Source: JACVRW01 sp963728495 | GTDB lineage: Bacteria > Actinomycetota > Thermoleophilia > Solirubrobacterales > Thermoleophilaceae | DNA: 64,000 nt | Direction of reading: 5' to 3' | NCBI GenBank assembly: GCA_963728495.1 | Contig: CAVSKI010000011.1 | Span: 248,001 to 312,000, forward strand | Shown here: in pieces, positions 1 to 8,565 of the stretch | How the letters are laid out: every line of letters starts with the position of its first letter | Position numbering within the stretch: the stretch's first letter is position 1 | Notes under the pieces: generated by a model | The model's input: the letters and a program-made list of their open reading frames with translations, nothing else | Told to the model about the DNA's origin: nothing | Database searches by the model: none | Made by a program: the position numbers and the translations under genes

Positions 1-1
1 C

Positions 2-151
2 CTCGCCCAACAGTCCGGGATTCCCAAGAAGCGGTTGACCCTCGTGGACCGACACGTTGACTACTCGCACAACGATCCCAACTCGGCCAGCCCGCGGAAT
101 GCGTTTCTAGCGAGGCTCATCCCCTTCCTGGGCAGGGTCCGCCGAGAATGA
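2..151 (+). CDS. C-terminal fragment of an unidentified protein, possibly an alpha/beta hydrolase
   Basis: The frame is open from the window edge to TGA at 149-151 and gives 49 residues ending in an Arg-rich tail. The stretch around DYSHNDP, followed by a hydrophobic helix, is reminiscent of the region around the catalytic histidine of secreted lipases and esterases. That resemblance is weak and rests on a short fragment, so the family is a guess. The stop codon lies inside the 14-bp palindrome that precedes the catabolic operon. Confidence 0.4.
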   Translation, partial: LAQQSGIPKKRLTLVDRHVDYSHNDPNSASPRNAFLARLIPFLGRVRRE

Positions 152-162
152 CCGTACGGTCA
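149..162. promoter_or_regulatory. Perfect 14-bp palindrome, candidate operator
   Basis: TGACCGTACGGTCA is an exact inverted repeat. It overlaps the upstream gene's stop codon and lies about 15 bp upstream of the -35 element of the catabolic operon. The TNACCG-type half site resembles operators of TetR-like dimeric repressors, but no TetR gene is present in the window. The binding protein is unknown. Confidence 0.5.
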
Positions 163-176
163 ACCGTCGGCCGCTA

Positions 177-205
177 TTGCACCCCGATCATCGATTATTT
201 ATGAT
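177..205 (+). promoter_or_regulatory. Sigma-70-type promoter of the catabolic operon
   Basis: TTGCAC at 177-182 and TATGAT at 200-205 are separated by exactly 17 bp, the best housekeeping-type promoter seen in the window. The expected transcript would start near position 212. That gives a leader of about 50 nt before the ATG at 265, which has a strong AGGAGG ribosome-binding site at 253-258. Confidence 0.6.
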
Positions 206-206
206 C
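186..206. promoter_or_regulatory. Inverted repeat GATCAT-N9-ATGATC over the -10 element
   Basis: Two 6-bp arms (186-191 and 201-206) flank a 9-bp AT-rich centre and cover the -10 hexamer. A protein bound here would block polymerase. The GntR/FCD regulator encoded inside the operon (7906-8565) is the natural candidate, but this pairing is inference only. Confidence 0.4.
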
Positions 207-264
207 TGCACCCGGCGGCCGAGGGAGTCCGCCCGCAGCCCGTCCCAGAAGCAGGAGGAGAGAG

Positions 265-2001
265 ATGGCCGTGACCAGCGCCGGCGAGGAGGTTCTCGGG
301 AGCTTCCTCGGGAGCGACGAGTTTCCGATCCAGTGGGACGAGGGCGAGGACGAGCTGTTCTGGATCTATGACGATCTGCACTGTCCCAATCCGGTGTCGC
401 CGATGTTCTTCGACATCGGGGGCTGGTGGCTCACCTGCGACCACATGTTCCGGCGCTTCGGCACGCCCTTTGCCTGCGACTGGGTGGCCAAGGAGATCAA
501 CGGCTACGTCTATACCGCCGCCGTGCCCGCGGACGCACAGATCAGGTCCGAGGCCACCGAGTACCAGTCGCGCTACGCGCCCCGCGTACCGCGCGACCCC
601 GATCACGCCGGCAAGATCGGCGCCTACCTGGGCTGGGTGCTGCCCCACTACGCCGGCAATTTCCTCGACTGGTGGCGCGACCGCCTGCGTCCCGAGATCG
701 AGCGCAACTTCGAGTACATAGACGGCTTCGATACCGACGCTGCCGGCTTCGTCGAAATGGCCGTGCTGCTCGAGGACATGATCGACATCCACGATCGCCA
801 TTGGAAGATCCACTGGATGCTGAACTTCGCGCAGTTTGCCTCCACCCAGGCGCTCAACGCCCTCCTGGAGGAAGAGAAGGGAGAAGCCGCGGCCGCCCTC
901 ATGGGGCGCCTGCAGAGCTCGATCGACGACCGCAACTGGGACTCGATCGAGGACCTCTGGAAGATGAAGGAGGAGATCAAGGAGGACTCCGATCTCTCAG
1001 CGGCCTTCGAGGGCGAGACCGCTGCGGAAGTGATCAGCGCGCTGGAGGGATCGGAAAGCGGCCGGCGCTTCCTCGCCGAGCGAGCAGAGCCGCACCAGGA
1101 GGCCTACGGCTACAAGGCGATCTGGTCGCACGAGTTCGCCTTCAAGACCTGGCGCGAGGACCCGGCGCCGATGATCGAGGCGGTGCGCGGCTACCTGGCC
1201 ACCGACTACGACTATCCCGCGGCGATCGCGGGTGTTCGCGAGGATCTGGAGGCCGCCACGGCCGAAGCGCTCGAGGGGGTTGAGGGCGGCGAGCTCAAGG
1301 ATGCGCTCGAGCGTTCGCTGAGCATGAACCCGCTCACGCCCGATCACCATTTCTACATCGACCAGGGCACCAACGCGCGGCTGCGCCTGCTGCTGATCGC
1401 GATCGGCCACAAGCTCGTGGAGGCCGGCGCGCTCGACGACGCCGAGAACGTGATGTACCTGCGCTACAACGAGCTGCGGCTGCTGATGGCCGACCAGGAG
1501 GCCTTCGACGCCCGTGACCTCGTGGGCGACCGCCTCGACGCGCGCGAGGACGCCTTCGAGAAGCGCCCGCCCTCGTGGGTGGGCACAGCGACCCAGACCG
1601 CGCTGGACTTCCCTTACAACGCGCTCTGGGGCTTCCCGGAGAAGTTTCACGCGGGCGAGCCGGCCACCACGGGCGAGGTCAAGGGGCTGCCGGCCTCGGC
1701 CGGGGTTGTGGAGGGCCCGGCCCGCTACGTCACGTCGCTCGACGAGTTCGACCAGGTGAAGGAGGGCGACATCCTCGTCTGCCGGATGACCAACCCGGCG
1801 TGGGTCGTGCTGTTCACCAAGATCATCGGGCTGGTCACCGAGGCGGGCGGGGCGGTGTCTCATCCCGCCGTGGTGGCGCGCGAGTTCGGCATCCCCGCGG
1901 TGGTGGGGACGACGAACGCGGGCGACCGCATCGCCACCGGCGACCGGGTACGCGTGAACGGCACCACCGGCGTGGTCGAGATTCTCGAAGCCGTCGCCTG
2001 A
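265..2001 (+). CDS. PEP-synthase-like phosphohistidine subunit (phenylphosphate synthase E1-like)
   Basis: A 578-residue protein. Its last ~105 residues form a PEP-utilising mobile (swivelling) domain: GLPASAG at about 474-480, then EAGGAVSHPAVVAREFGIP with the likely phospho-accepting His533. The first ~450 residues do not look like a PEP-synthase ATP-grasp domain and probably bind the acceptor. This layout, with the His domain at the C-terminus and no ATP-binding domain, is that of the E1 subunit of Thauera phenylphosphate synthase. The missing ATP-binding half is encoded at 9329-10225 in the same operon. The start is ATG with AGGAGG six bases upstream, and this is the first gene of the operon. 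By analogy it would transfer the beta-phosphate of ATP to a hydroxylated substrate. The acceptor is unknown. Confidence 0.75.
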   Translation: MAVTSAGEEVLGSFLGSDEFPIQWDEGEDELFWIYDDLHCPNPVSPMFFDIGGWWLTCDHMFRRFGTPFACDWVAKEINGYVYTAAVPADAQIRSEATEYQSRYAPRVPRDPDHAGKIGAYLGWVLPHYAGNFLDWWRDRLRPEIERNFEYIDGFDTDAAGFVEMAVLLEDMIDIHDRHWKIHWMLNFAQFASTQALNALLEEEKGEAAAALMGRLQSSIDDRNWDSIEDLWKMKEEIKEDSDLSAAFEGETAAEVISALEGSESGRRFLAERAEPHQEAYGYKAIWSHEFAFKTWREDPAPMIEAVRGYLATDYDYPAAIAGVREDLEAATAEALEGVEGGELKDALERSLSMNPLTPDHHFYIDQGTNARLRLLLIAIGHKLVEAGALDDAENVMYLRYNELRLLMADQEAFDARDLVGDRLDAREDAFEKRPPSWVGTATQTALDFPYNALWGFPEKFHAGEPATTGEVKGLPASAGVVEGPARYVTSLDEFDQVKEGDILVCRMTNPAWVVLFTKIIGLVTEAGGAVSHPAVVAREFGIPAVVGTTNAGDRIATGDRVRVNGTTGVVEILEAVA

Positions 2002-2011
2002 GTGCACTGAC

Positions 2012-2836
2012 GTGACCACCGCCTGGCTCGCGCCGGACAGCCTCGAGGAGGCGCTTGACCTGCGCGCCGATCGCGGCGCGGAGGCCACCGTGCTGGCCGG
2101 CGGGACGTTCCTGGGCATCCTCATGAACCAGGGCTTCCTGAGCCCCGAGACCCTCCTCAGCCTGGGCGGCGTGGCGGGTCTCGATCGCATCGAGGTGGTC
2201 GACGGAGAGTTGCGCCTGGGCGCGATGGCCAGCCATCGCGCGGTCGAGCGCTCGCGAGCCGTGCAGGCCGGCTGGCCGGTTCTCGCCCGTGCCTTCTCCC
2301 TCGTGGCCAGCCCGCGTGTGCGAAACCAGGCCACGGTGGGCGGCGTGATGGCCGATGCCGATTACGCGTCGGACCCTCCGGCGGTGCTGGCGGCCCTGGG
2401 CGCGCGCGTGGTGCTGCGATCGCCCCGGGGCGAGCGCACGGTGGACGTGGGCGAGCTGATCCAGGGCTACTACGAGACGTGCATCGCCGACGACGAGCTG
2501 CTCGTGCAGGTGAGGGTGCCGCCCGCCCCGATGCGCGCGGTCTACCGCAAGTTTCGCTCGCGCTCGAGCGAGGACCGGCCATGCGTGGCGGTGGCTGCGG
2601 TGCGCGGCCCCGCTGGCCTGCGAGTGGTGGTGGGCGCGGTGGCCGATCGCCCCCAGGAGCTACCCGACGTGTGCGCTCTGGCTGACTCCAGCCTTCCCGA
2701 CTTCGAGCTGGCCGCGGAGATCGGTCGCCGCTACGCCGGGGGCATCGAGCCGATGAGCGACTCGCGCGGCAGCAGCGCCTACCGGCGCAAGGTGATCGCC
2801 ATCGAGGTGCGGCGTGCGGTGGAGGCGTTGGCGTGA
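2012..2836 (+). CDS. Molybdenum hydroxylase FAD-binding subunit (CoxM/XdhB-like)
   Basis: A 274-residue protein, close to the usual ~285 of this subunit. The FAD-binding AGGTFLGILMNQG segment lies near residues 28-40, and RNQATVGGVMADADY is the second flavin-contact motif of the CO dehydrogenase/xanthine dehydrogenase family. It carries electrons from the 2Fe-2S subunit (4878-5321) to FAD. GTG start 10 bp after the E1-like gene. The order FAD, Mo, FeS is unusual next to the coxMSL order but the three genes are complete. The substrate cannot be read from this subunit. Confidence 0.85.
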   Translation: MTTAWLAPDSLEEALDLRADRGAEATVLAGGTFLGILMNQGFLSPETLLSLGGVAGLDRIEVVDGELRLGAMASHRAVERSRAVQAGWPVLARAFSLVASPRVRNQATVGGVMADADYASDPPAVLAALGARVVLRSPRGERTVDVGELIQGYYETCIADDELLVQVRVPPAPMRAVYRKFRSRSSEDRPCVAVAAVRGPAGLRVVVGAVADRPQELPDVCALADSSLPDFELAAEIGRRYAGGIEPMSDSRGSSAYRRKVIAIEVRRAVEALA

Positions 2837-4881
2837 GGCTGGTCGATTACTCGCAGGATGTGAGCGCCGAGGGCATGTGGCACGCCGCCTTCGTGCGGTC
2901 GACGGTCGCCCACGGCCGGGTGCGCTCGGTGGACGCGTCTGCCCTGCCGGAGGATTGCGTCGCCCTGCTGCCCGACGACACTCAAGACCTGGCGCGCTAC
3001 GGCTGCCAGCTCAAGGACCAGACCGCGCTGGCCAACCCGGCGCGCTTCGTGGGGGACATCGTGGCCGCGGTGGCTGCCCCCACGCGGTCGGCCGCGCGCG
3101 CCGCCGTCCAGGCCGTGACCGTGGACTACGAGGAGCTGCCTGCCGTGTTCGACCCGCTGGCCGCGGTGGGGGAGGGCGCGCCGCTCCTGCACCCCGAGAG
3201 CGGCGCCTCGGCGGAGGACAAGGTCTCGATCGGCGTCCGGCCGCTGGCCGGCACGAACGTGTGCCACCGCTTTCGCCTGCTCCAAGGTGAGGTGGAGAGC
3301 GGCTTCGCCGAGGCCGACGTCGTGGTGGAGGAGACCTTTCGCACCGCTTCGGCCCAGCATGCTCCGATGGAGCCGCACGCCACGCTTGCGGCCTGGACGC
3401 CCGACGGCCGGCTCGAGCTGCACACTGGCACGCAGACCCCGTTCAACCTGCGCGACGACCTCGCGGGGCTGTTCGGCATCGAGCCCGAGCGCGTCCGCGT
3501 GATCGCGCCGCCCATGGGCGGCTCCTTCGGGGCCAAGACCTTCACCCGGCTCGAAGCCGTGGTGGCCTGCCTGGCGCGCAAGGCGCAGCGGCCGGTCAAG
3601 GCGCTGCTCGAGCGCGACGAGGAGTTCGTGACGCTAAACCGCCACCCCGCCGTGGTGCGCGTGCGGGTGGGGGCGAGCGAGGACGGCACGCTGGTGGCAA
3701 AGCAGCTCGACTGCTGGGCCGATACCGGCGCCTACGCGGACTGCGGGCCGGGTGTGGCCACGAAGATGGGCTACGCCGGCGTGGGTCCCTACCGCATTCC
3801 GAACGTCCGCGTGGACGCCATGGCCGTGTACACCAACCTTCCGCCCAACGGGGCGTTTCGCGGCTACGGCGCCACGCAGTCCGTGTGGGCCGGGGAGCGG
3901 GCGATGGACCTGCTGGCCGAGCGCCTGGCCATGAGCCCGCTCGAGCTGCGGCTTCGCAACCTGCTGCGCGACGGCGATCGCTTCGCCACCGGTGAGGTCA
4001 TGCGCGACGTCCACTTCGCGGAGTGCCTGCAGGCCGCCGCCGACGCGGTCGACTACGAGAACGACCCGCGCGGCAAGGGCCTGTGCGTTCTGCTGAAGGG
4101 GATGCAGACCCCGAGCCGCGCCGCGATCTCGGTCGAGCGCTCTCCGGTCGGCTACGTGGTGCGCAGCGCGTCGTGCGAGATGGGGCAGGGGGTCCGGGAC
4201 TCGCTTCGCCTGCAGGGCGCGGCCCTGCTCGGTTGCGAACCCGGCCAGATCGAGGTGCCCGACCCCGACACCGACAGCTCGCCCTTCGACACGCGCACCA
4301 CCTCCAGCCGCTCCACCTACATGATGGGCCGCGCGCTGACCGAGGCCGTGCGCGATCTCGACTCGGGGGGCGGTGAGCGTGGCTTCGGCGAGATCGTCAA
4401 CGACGGCGGGCTCGACCCCGATACCGGCCAGGGCATCGCCTCGACGCACTGGCACCAGGGGGCCGCGGCGGCTGAGGTGAGAGTCGACGACGACACCGGG
4501 CGCGTGAGCGTCGAGCGCCTGCATGCGGCGGTCTACGCCGGGCGGGTGGTGGACCGCGCCGGAGCCGAGCTGCAGAACGAGGGCTCGATGATCATGGGCC
4601 TGGGTACCGCCCTGTTCGAGTCCGTCGAGCACTCCGAAGGCCAGATAAGCAACGCCAATCTGTCCGACTACAGCGTCCCCGCCATCGGCGACCTGCCCAG
4701 CCAGATGACCCACGAGCTGATCGAGCGCGAGGGAGCCGAGGTGCACGGGCTGGGCGAGACCGCGCTGCCGCCCGTGCCCGCGGCGATCGGGAATGCGCTC
4801 GGGTCGCTGGGTGTCCATCTCACGGACCTGCCCATGACCGCCGAGGACGTGCTCGACGCGATGCCTGAGGTGGTGGGGTGA
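2833..4881 (+). CDS. Molybdenum hydroxylase catalytic (Mo-cofactor) subunit
   Basis: A 682-residue xanthine-oxidase-type large subunit, somewhat shorter than the usual 750-800. Visible motifs are MGGSFGAK at 228-235, NGAFRGYG at 339-346, the pterin-contact EMGQG at 449-453, and GLGETALPP with the probable base catalyst Glu642. There is no CoxL-type VAYRCS active-site loop, so this should not be called a form I CO dehydrogenase. It likely hydroxylates an aromatic or N-heteroaromatic carbon using water. GTG start with a 4-bp overlap (GTGA) to the FAD subunit. Confidence 0.85.
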   Translation: MRLVDYSQDVSAEGMWHAAFVRSTVAHGRVRSVDASALPEDCVALLPDDTQDLARYGCQLKDQTALANPARFVGDIVAAVAAPTRSAARAAVQAVTVDYEELPAVFDPLAAVGEGAPLLHPESGASAEDKVSIGVRPLAGTNVCHRFRLLQGEVESGFAEADVVVEETFRTASAQHAPMEPHATLAAWTPDGRLELHTGTQTPFNLRDDLAGLFGIEPERVRVIAPPMGGSFGAKTFTRLEAVVACLARKAQRPVKALLERDEEFVTLNRHPAVVRVRVGASEDGTLVAKQLDCWADTGAYADCGPGVATKMGYAGVGPYRIPNVRVDAMAVYTNLPPNGAFRGYGATQSVWAGERAMDLLAERLAMSPLELRLRNLLRDGDRFATGEVMRDVHFAECLQAAADAVDYENDPRGKGLCVLLKGMQTPSRAAISVERSPVGYVVRSASCEMGQGVRDSLRLQGAALLGCEPGQIEVPDPDTDSSPFDTRTTSSRSTYMMGRALTEAVRDLDSGGGERGFGEIVNDGGLDPDTGQGIASTHWHQGAAAAEVRVDDDTGRVSVERLHAAVYAGRVVDRAGAELQNEGSMIMGLGTALFESVEHSEGQISNANLSDYSVPAIGDLPSQMTHELIEREGAEVHGLGETALPPVPAAIGNALGSLGVHLTDLPMTAEDVLDAMPEVVG

Positions 4882-5321
4882 AACTCGAGCTGGAGCTCAA
4901 CGGCCGCCCCGCGGCGCTCGACTGCGAACCCGACGAGATGGTGATCGACGTGCTGCGCCGCGAGGGTCTGACCAGCGTCCGGGCCACCTGCGGGATCGGC
5001 ATCTGCGGAGCCTGCACCGTGCTGCTCGACGGCGAGCCCGTCTCCGGATGCCTGCTGCTGGCGGCCAAGGCCGGCGGCCGCGAGCTCACCACGGTCGAAG
5101 GGCTGGCGGCCGAGCACGCGGTGCCGCGCGCCTTCGAGGCCGAGCACGCGTTCCAGTGCGGATGGTGCACGCCGGGCATGGTGTTGACGGCGAAGTGCCT
5201 ACTCGAGGAGACCCCGCATCCGAGCGACGAGCAGATCGCCGCCGGGCTCGGCGGGAACCTGTGCCGCTGCGGGTGCTACGTGAAGATCCGCGCTGCGGTC
5301 AAGAGGGCGGCCGCGGCATGA
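4878..5321 (+). CDS. Molybdenum hydroxylase [2Fe-2S] subunit (CoxS-like)
   Basis: A 147-residue two-cluster ferredoxin-type subunit. Cys38, Cys43, Cys46 and Cys58 form the plant-type cluster. Cys94, Cys97, Cys129 and Cys131 (CGWC and CRC) form the second cluster in the helical domain. It links the Mo site to the flavin subunit. GTG start with GTGA overlap to the Mo subunit. All eight ligands are present, so a functional enzyme is expected. Confidence 0.92.
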   Translation: MKLELELNGRPAALDCEPDEMVIDVLRREGLTSVRATCGIGICGACTVLLDGEPVSGCLLLAAKAGGRELTTVEGLAAEHAVPRAFEAEHAFQCGWCTPGMVLTAKCLLEETPHPSDEQIAAGLGGNLCRCGCYVKIRAAVKRAAAA

Positions 5322-6238
5322 AGCTCGTGACCTACCAGTCCGGCGACGGTCCCCGCGTGGGAGCGCTGGAGGAGGGCGGAGTCGTCGACCTCGGCTTTGA
5401 CGGAGACATGGTCGCCTTCATCGAGGCGGGCGCGCCGGCGGGGCCGCGGAGCGAGGTGGGCGAAGCCCGCCTGCTCGCCCCGCTGCGGCCGCGCTCCCTG
5501 CGGGACTTCCTGGCCTTCGAGGGGCACCTCAAGGGCGCGCTCGGCCGCCTGGGACGCGAAATCCCCGGCGAGTGGTACGAGGTTCCCGCCTACTACAAGG
5601 GCATGCCGGACACGGTCATCGGCCCCGACGACGAGATCCCCTGGCCGTCGTGGACCGACCACCTGGACCATGAGCTGGAGCTGGCGGCCGTGGTCGGGCG
5701 CCGCTGCCGTGACGTGAGCCCCGCCGAGGCCGCCGACGTGATCTTCGGCTACACGATCTGGAACGACGTCTCCGCGCGCGACGTACAGACTCGCGAGCTT
5801 CCGATCGGAATGGGCCCGGGGAAGGCCAAGGACTGGGACGGGTCGAACGTGCTGGGCCCGTGCCTGGTGACCGCCGACGAGCTCGACGCGGGCGACCTGC
5901 GCATGAGCGTGCGCGTGAACGGCGAGACCTGGGGGGAGGACACGAGCGCCTCCATGCACTGGACCTTTGGCGACATGCTCGCCTACGCCTCGCGCGACCA
6001 GGCGCTCTATCCCGGCGAGGTGCTCGGGTCGGGCACGGCGGCGGGCGGCTCGGGCCTCGAGCTCGACCGCCGGCTGGCCGGAGGCGACGTCGTGGAGCTC
6101 GAGATCGAGGGCATCGGGACGCTGCGCAATCGGATATCCGACAAGAAGAGAGGGCTGAAATGGCTTACGTGGTATCGGCGCTGTGGAGGGCCAACGAGGG
6201 GGAGGAGGACCGCATCGCGCGGATCTGCGAGGAGATGA
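5318..6238 (+). CDS. Fumarylacetoacetate hydrolase (FAH)-family protein
   Basis: A 306-residue protein with the FAH fold. Visible features are the PDTVIGPDDEIPWP segment, then DHELELAAVVG with metal-binding acidic residues, FGYTIWNDVSARDVQ and the GSGTAAG strand. The family hydrolyses C-C bonds of 1,3-diketo acids, decarboxylates oxaloacetate-like acids, or hydrates dienoates. The motifs alone do not choose between these. ATGA overlap with the FeS subunit. The family-like part ends near residue 280 (GTLRNRI), and the last ~25 residues run over the next gene, so the natural stop may have been lost. Confidence 0.8.
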   Translation: MKLVTYQSGDGPRVGALEEGGVVDLGFDGDMVAFIEAGAPAGPRSEVGEARLLAPLRPRSLRDFLAFEGHLKGALGRLGREIPGEWYEVPAYYKGMPDTVIGPDDEIPWPSWTDHLDHELELAAVVGRRCRDVSPAEAADVIFGYTIWNDVSARDVQTRELPIGMGPGKAKDWDGSNVLGPCLVTADELDAGDLRMSVRVNGETWGEDTSASMHWTFGDMLAYASRDQALYPGEVLGSGTAAGGSGLELDRRLAGGDVVELEIEGIGTLRNRISDKKRGLKWLTWYRRCGGPTRGRRTASRGSARR

Positions 6239-6471
6239 AGACGCCCTCGCGGGAGGAGCCGGGCAACCTCTTCTACCAGTCCCACCGTTCACCGGAGGAC
6301 CCGCGGCTCTTCTACCTGTACGAGCAGTACGTCGACGAGGCCGGCTACCAGGCCCATCAGGATTCGGAGCACTTCCAGCGGCTCGTGGTGGGCGAGGCCA
6401 TCCCCAACCTGGAGTCCCGCGAACGCGCCTTCTACGAGACGATGTTCGACGACCGCGGGGGGCTCGCTTGA
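6160..6471 (+). CDS. Small ABM-fold (antibiotic biosynthesis monooxygenase-like) protein
   Basis: A 103-residue protein starting with ATG behind a GAGAGG ribosome-binding site at 6147-6152. It shows the dimeric ferredoxin-like ABM pattern: an N-terminal strand, the helix GEEDRIARICEEM, the strand NLFYQSHRSPEDPRLFYLYE with its EQYVDEAGYQAH continuation, and a terminal helix. Family members are cofactor-free monooxygenases, isomerases or structural dimers that act on electron-rich rings. It overlaps the 3' end of the FAH gene by 79 bp, which supports a misplaced or lost FAH stop. Confidence 0.7.
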   Translation: MAYVVSALWRANEGEEDRIARICEEMKTPSREEPGNLFYQSHRSPEDPRLFYLYEQYVDEAGYQAHQDSEHFQRLVVGEAIPNLESRERAFYETMFDDRGGLA

Positions 6472-7148
6472 CACGGATCGTCGACCTGAGCCCCACGGTG
6501 CCCGAGGGCTTTCACGGCCCGCCGTCCACCGATCTCGGCGTACGTTTCGACGTGCGCACGAAGCCGGGCGGCTGGCGGTCTTCCCAGGCGAGCCTGAGCG
6601 TGCATACCGGCTGCCATGTCGAGTCTGAGCTGCACGTGGCCGAAGGCGGGCGGGCGGTCGACGCCCTGGCGCTCGACTCGGTGATCGGCAGCGCCGTGGT
6701 GCTCGACCTGACGCCTGTTTCCGAACGCGCGCTGATCGGCGCCGGCGCACTGGACCAGGCAAGCGACGCCCTGGAGAAGCTGGGTGAGTCGATCGCGCCC
6801 GGTGACATCCTGCTCTTGCGCACCGGCTGGGCCGACCGCGCGCTGGGCACACCCGATTACTTCCGGCTCTCGCCTGCCCTGACCGAGGACGCCGCCCACT
6901 GGCTGGTGGCCCGCGAGCCGCGCTGCGTGGGCTGCGACTTCTTCGAGGAGCCCGCGGCGCGCGACCCGGGGTGGGAGGCCTCGGAGTTCGTGGTTCACCG
7001 CACGATCCTGGGCGCCGGCATCCCGCTCGTCGAGGGGGTGATCGGGCTCGGGTCGCTCCCACCGCGCTGCGAGTTCTACGCACCCTTCTTCAAGTTCGGC
7101 GGCATCGAGGCCGCACCGGCCCGGGCCTTTGCGGTGGTGGAGTCATGA
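6468..7148 (+). CDS. Cyclase/kynurenine-formamidase-family hydrolase, variant metal motif
   Basis: A 226-residue protein beginning at TTG with a TTGA overlap. It has the cyclase-family N-terminus (RIVDLSPTVPEGF) and core. However, the usual HxGTHxDxPxH zinc/manganese motif reads HTGCHVESELH, with Cys for Thr and Glu for Asp. Family members hydrolyse amides or lactams, such as N-formylkynurenine or isatin. It is one of three paralogues in this operon and the shortest. The altered motif may change metal use or substrate. Confidence 0.72.
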   Translation: MTRIVDLSPTVPEGFHGPPSTDLGVRFDVRTKPGGWRSSQASLSVHTGCHVESELHVAEGGRAVDALALDSVIGSAVVLDLTPVSERALIGAGALDQASDALEKLGESIAPGDILLLRTGWADRALGTPDYFRLSPALTEDAAHWLVAREPRCVGCDFFEEPAARDPGWEASEFVVHRTILGAGIPLVEGVIGLGSLPPRCEFYAPFFKFGGIEAAPARAFAVVES

Positions 7149-7909
7149 AATTGACCAATGAGATGGTCGTGCCCGCCTCGGTCGATGAGGCGTGGGCGGT
7201 GATGCTCGACATCGAGCGCGTGGCTCACTGCCTGCCCGGAGCCAAGATCGAGGCCTCCGAAGGTGACGAGTACACGGGCACGATGAAGCTGAAGCTGGGC
7301 CCGATCACCTCCAGCTTCTCGGGCACGATCAAGATCGAGGAGGCCGACGAGGCCACGCACCGCGCCGTTCTGAGCGCGCGGGCGCGCGACAGCCGGGGGC
7401 AGGGAACGGCCGCCGCCACCATCACCTCGACGATGGCGCCGGCAGATGACGGCACCAGCGTGACCGTCGAGACCGACCTGCGCGTGACGGGCCCGGCGGC
7501 ATCGTTCGGCCGCGGGGTGATGCAGGACGTGAGCGCGCGGCTGATGAGCGAGTTCGCCGAGTGCCTGGCGGCGGAGATGGGCCGCTCGTCCGCCGGCGCC
7601 GTGGCGTCCAGCGCCGCCGGGGCCTCGGGGCAGGCCGCGCCCGCCGGCAACCAGGACGTTGCGCTGGCCGGCCCGTTGCCGCCCGATGTGCCCGAGCCGC
7701 CCCCGACCGAGGCCACCGTGCGCTGGCCGGTGGGTAAACCCACGGGAGACCAACGCGAAGACCTTCCCGGTCGAGCCGATGACGAAGTGCTCGACCTGGG
7801 CGCGATCGGGCGCCAAGCGCTGGTCCGCCGGGCAGCTCCAGTGGCGGGCGTGCTGGCCGTCGTCCTGCTCCTGATAGCTGCCGTTCTCAAGTGGCGAGGG
7901 AGAAAGTGA
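7145..7909 (+). CDS. CoxG-like SRPBCC protein with C-terminal membrane anchor
   Basis: A 254-residue protein. Residues 1-150 form an SRPBCC (START-like) domain typical of carbon monoxide dehydrogenase subunit G (AWAVMLDIERVAHCLPGA near the N-terminus). A Pro/Ala-rich linker follows, then a transmembrane helix around residues 230-250 ending in WRGRK. CoxG is thought to attach the molybdenum hydroxylase to the membrane near the respiratory chain, and the same role is likely here. ATGA overlap with the preceding cyclase. Confidence 0.8.
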   Translation: MKLTNEMVVPASVDEAWAVMLDIERVAHCLPGAKIEASEGDEYTGTMKLKLGPITSSFSGTIKIEEADEATHRAVLSARARDSRGQGTAAATITSTMAPADDGTSVTVETDLRVTGPAASFGRGVMQDVSARLMSEFAECLAAEMGRSSAGAVASSAAGASGQAAPAGNQDVALAGPLPPDVPEPPPTEATVRWPVGKPTGDQREDLPGRADDEVLDLGAIGRQALVRRAAPVAGVLAVVLLLIAAVLKWRGRK

Positions 7910-8565
7910 CCGGTAGCACCGCCACGGCCTTCACCCGCAGCAACCTCCGCGAGCAGATCAAGGACGTGATCCTGCAGCGCATCGTCGAAGGCACGCTCGA
8001 GCCCGGCAGCCGCATCGTGGAGACACGCGTGGCCCAGGAGCTCGGCGTGAGCCAAGGGCCGGTGCGCGAGGCGCTGCGCGATCTCGAACAGCTGGGTTGC
8101 GTGGTTCACGAGCCCAACCGGGGCTGCTCGGTGCGGGCGTTCTCGCTCGAGGAGCTGCTGGAGGCCTTTCCGGTGCGGGCGGCGCTGGAGGCGCTGGCGG
8201 CCCGGCTGGCCGCCGAGCGGATCACGAAGGCCGAGCTGGCCGAGCTCCGGCAGCTGCTCGAGCGCATGCGCAGGGCGGCCGGTCGCGGCGATGCCCATGA
8301 TCAGTCGCAGGCCAACGCCTCCTTCCATGCGACGATCGTGCGCGCCGCGCGCAACGTGACACTCGAGCGCCAATGGCAGATGCTGGAGCCCTACTCGCGC
8401 ACCTACCTGACGGTGTCCCGGCCTGGTATCGACCTCGAGCACCTGTCCGAGCGCCACCTGCCGATCCTCGAGGCTCTCGAGCGCCACGACCCCACCGCTG
8501 CCGCGAACGCGATGCACGAGCACCTCATGGGCGCGGCCGACCTGTTGATGGAGGACCAAAGTTGA
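7906..8565 (+). CDS. GntR-family regulator with FCD ligand-binding domain
   Basis: About 219 residues from GTG 7906 (GTGA overlap); an in-frame GTG at 7891 is the alternative. The winged helix spans about residues 10-75 (VAQELGVSQGPVREALRDLEQLG), followed by the all-helical FCD domain. It probably senses a pathway intermediate, often a carboxylate bound to a metal in this family, and controls the operon promoter at 177-205. It sits in mid-operon rather than divergently, so autoregulation is expected. Confidence 0.85.
   Translation: MTGSTATAFTRSNLREQIKDVILQRIVEGTLEPGSRIVETRVAQELGVSQGPVREALRDLEQLGCVVHEPNRGCSVRAFSLEELLEAFPVRAALEALAARLAAERITKAELAELRQLLERMRRAAGRGDAHDQSQANASFHATIVRAARNVTLERQWQMLEPYSRTYLTVSRPGIDLEHLSERHLPILEALERHDPTAAANAMHEHLMGAADLLMEDQS

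Noticed and set aside
2833..5321. Calling the molybdenum hydroxylase a CO dehydrogenase
   Set aside because: The form I active-site loop VAYRCS is absent, and the neighbours are aromatic or heterocycle catabolic genes. CoxG also accompanies other hydroxylases.
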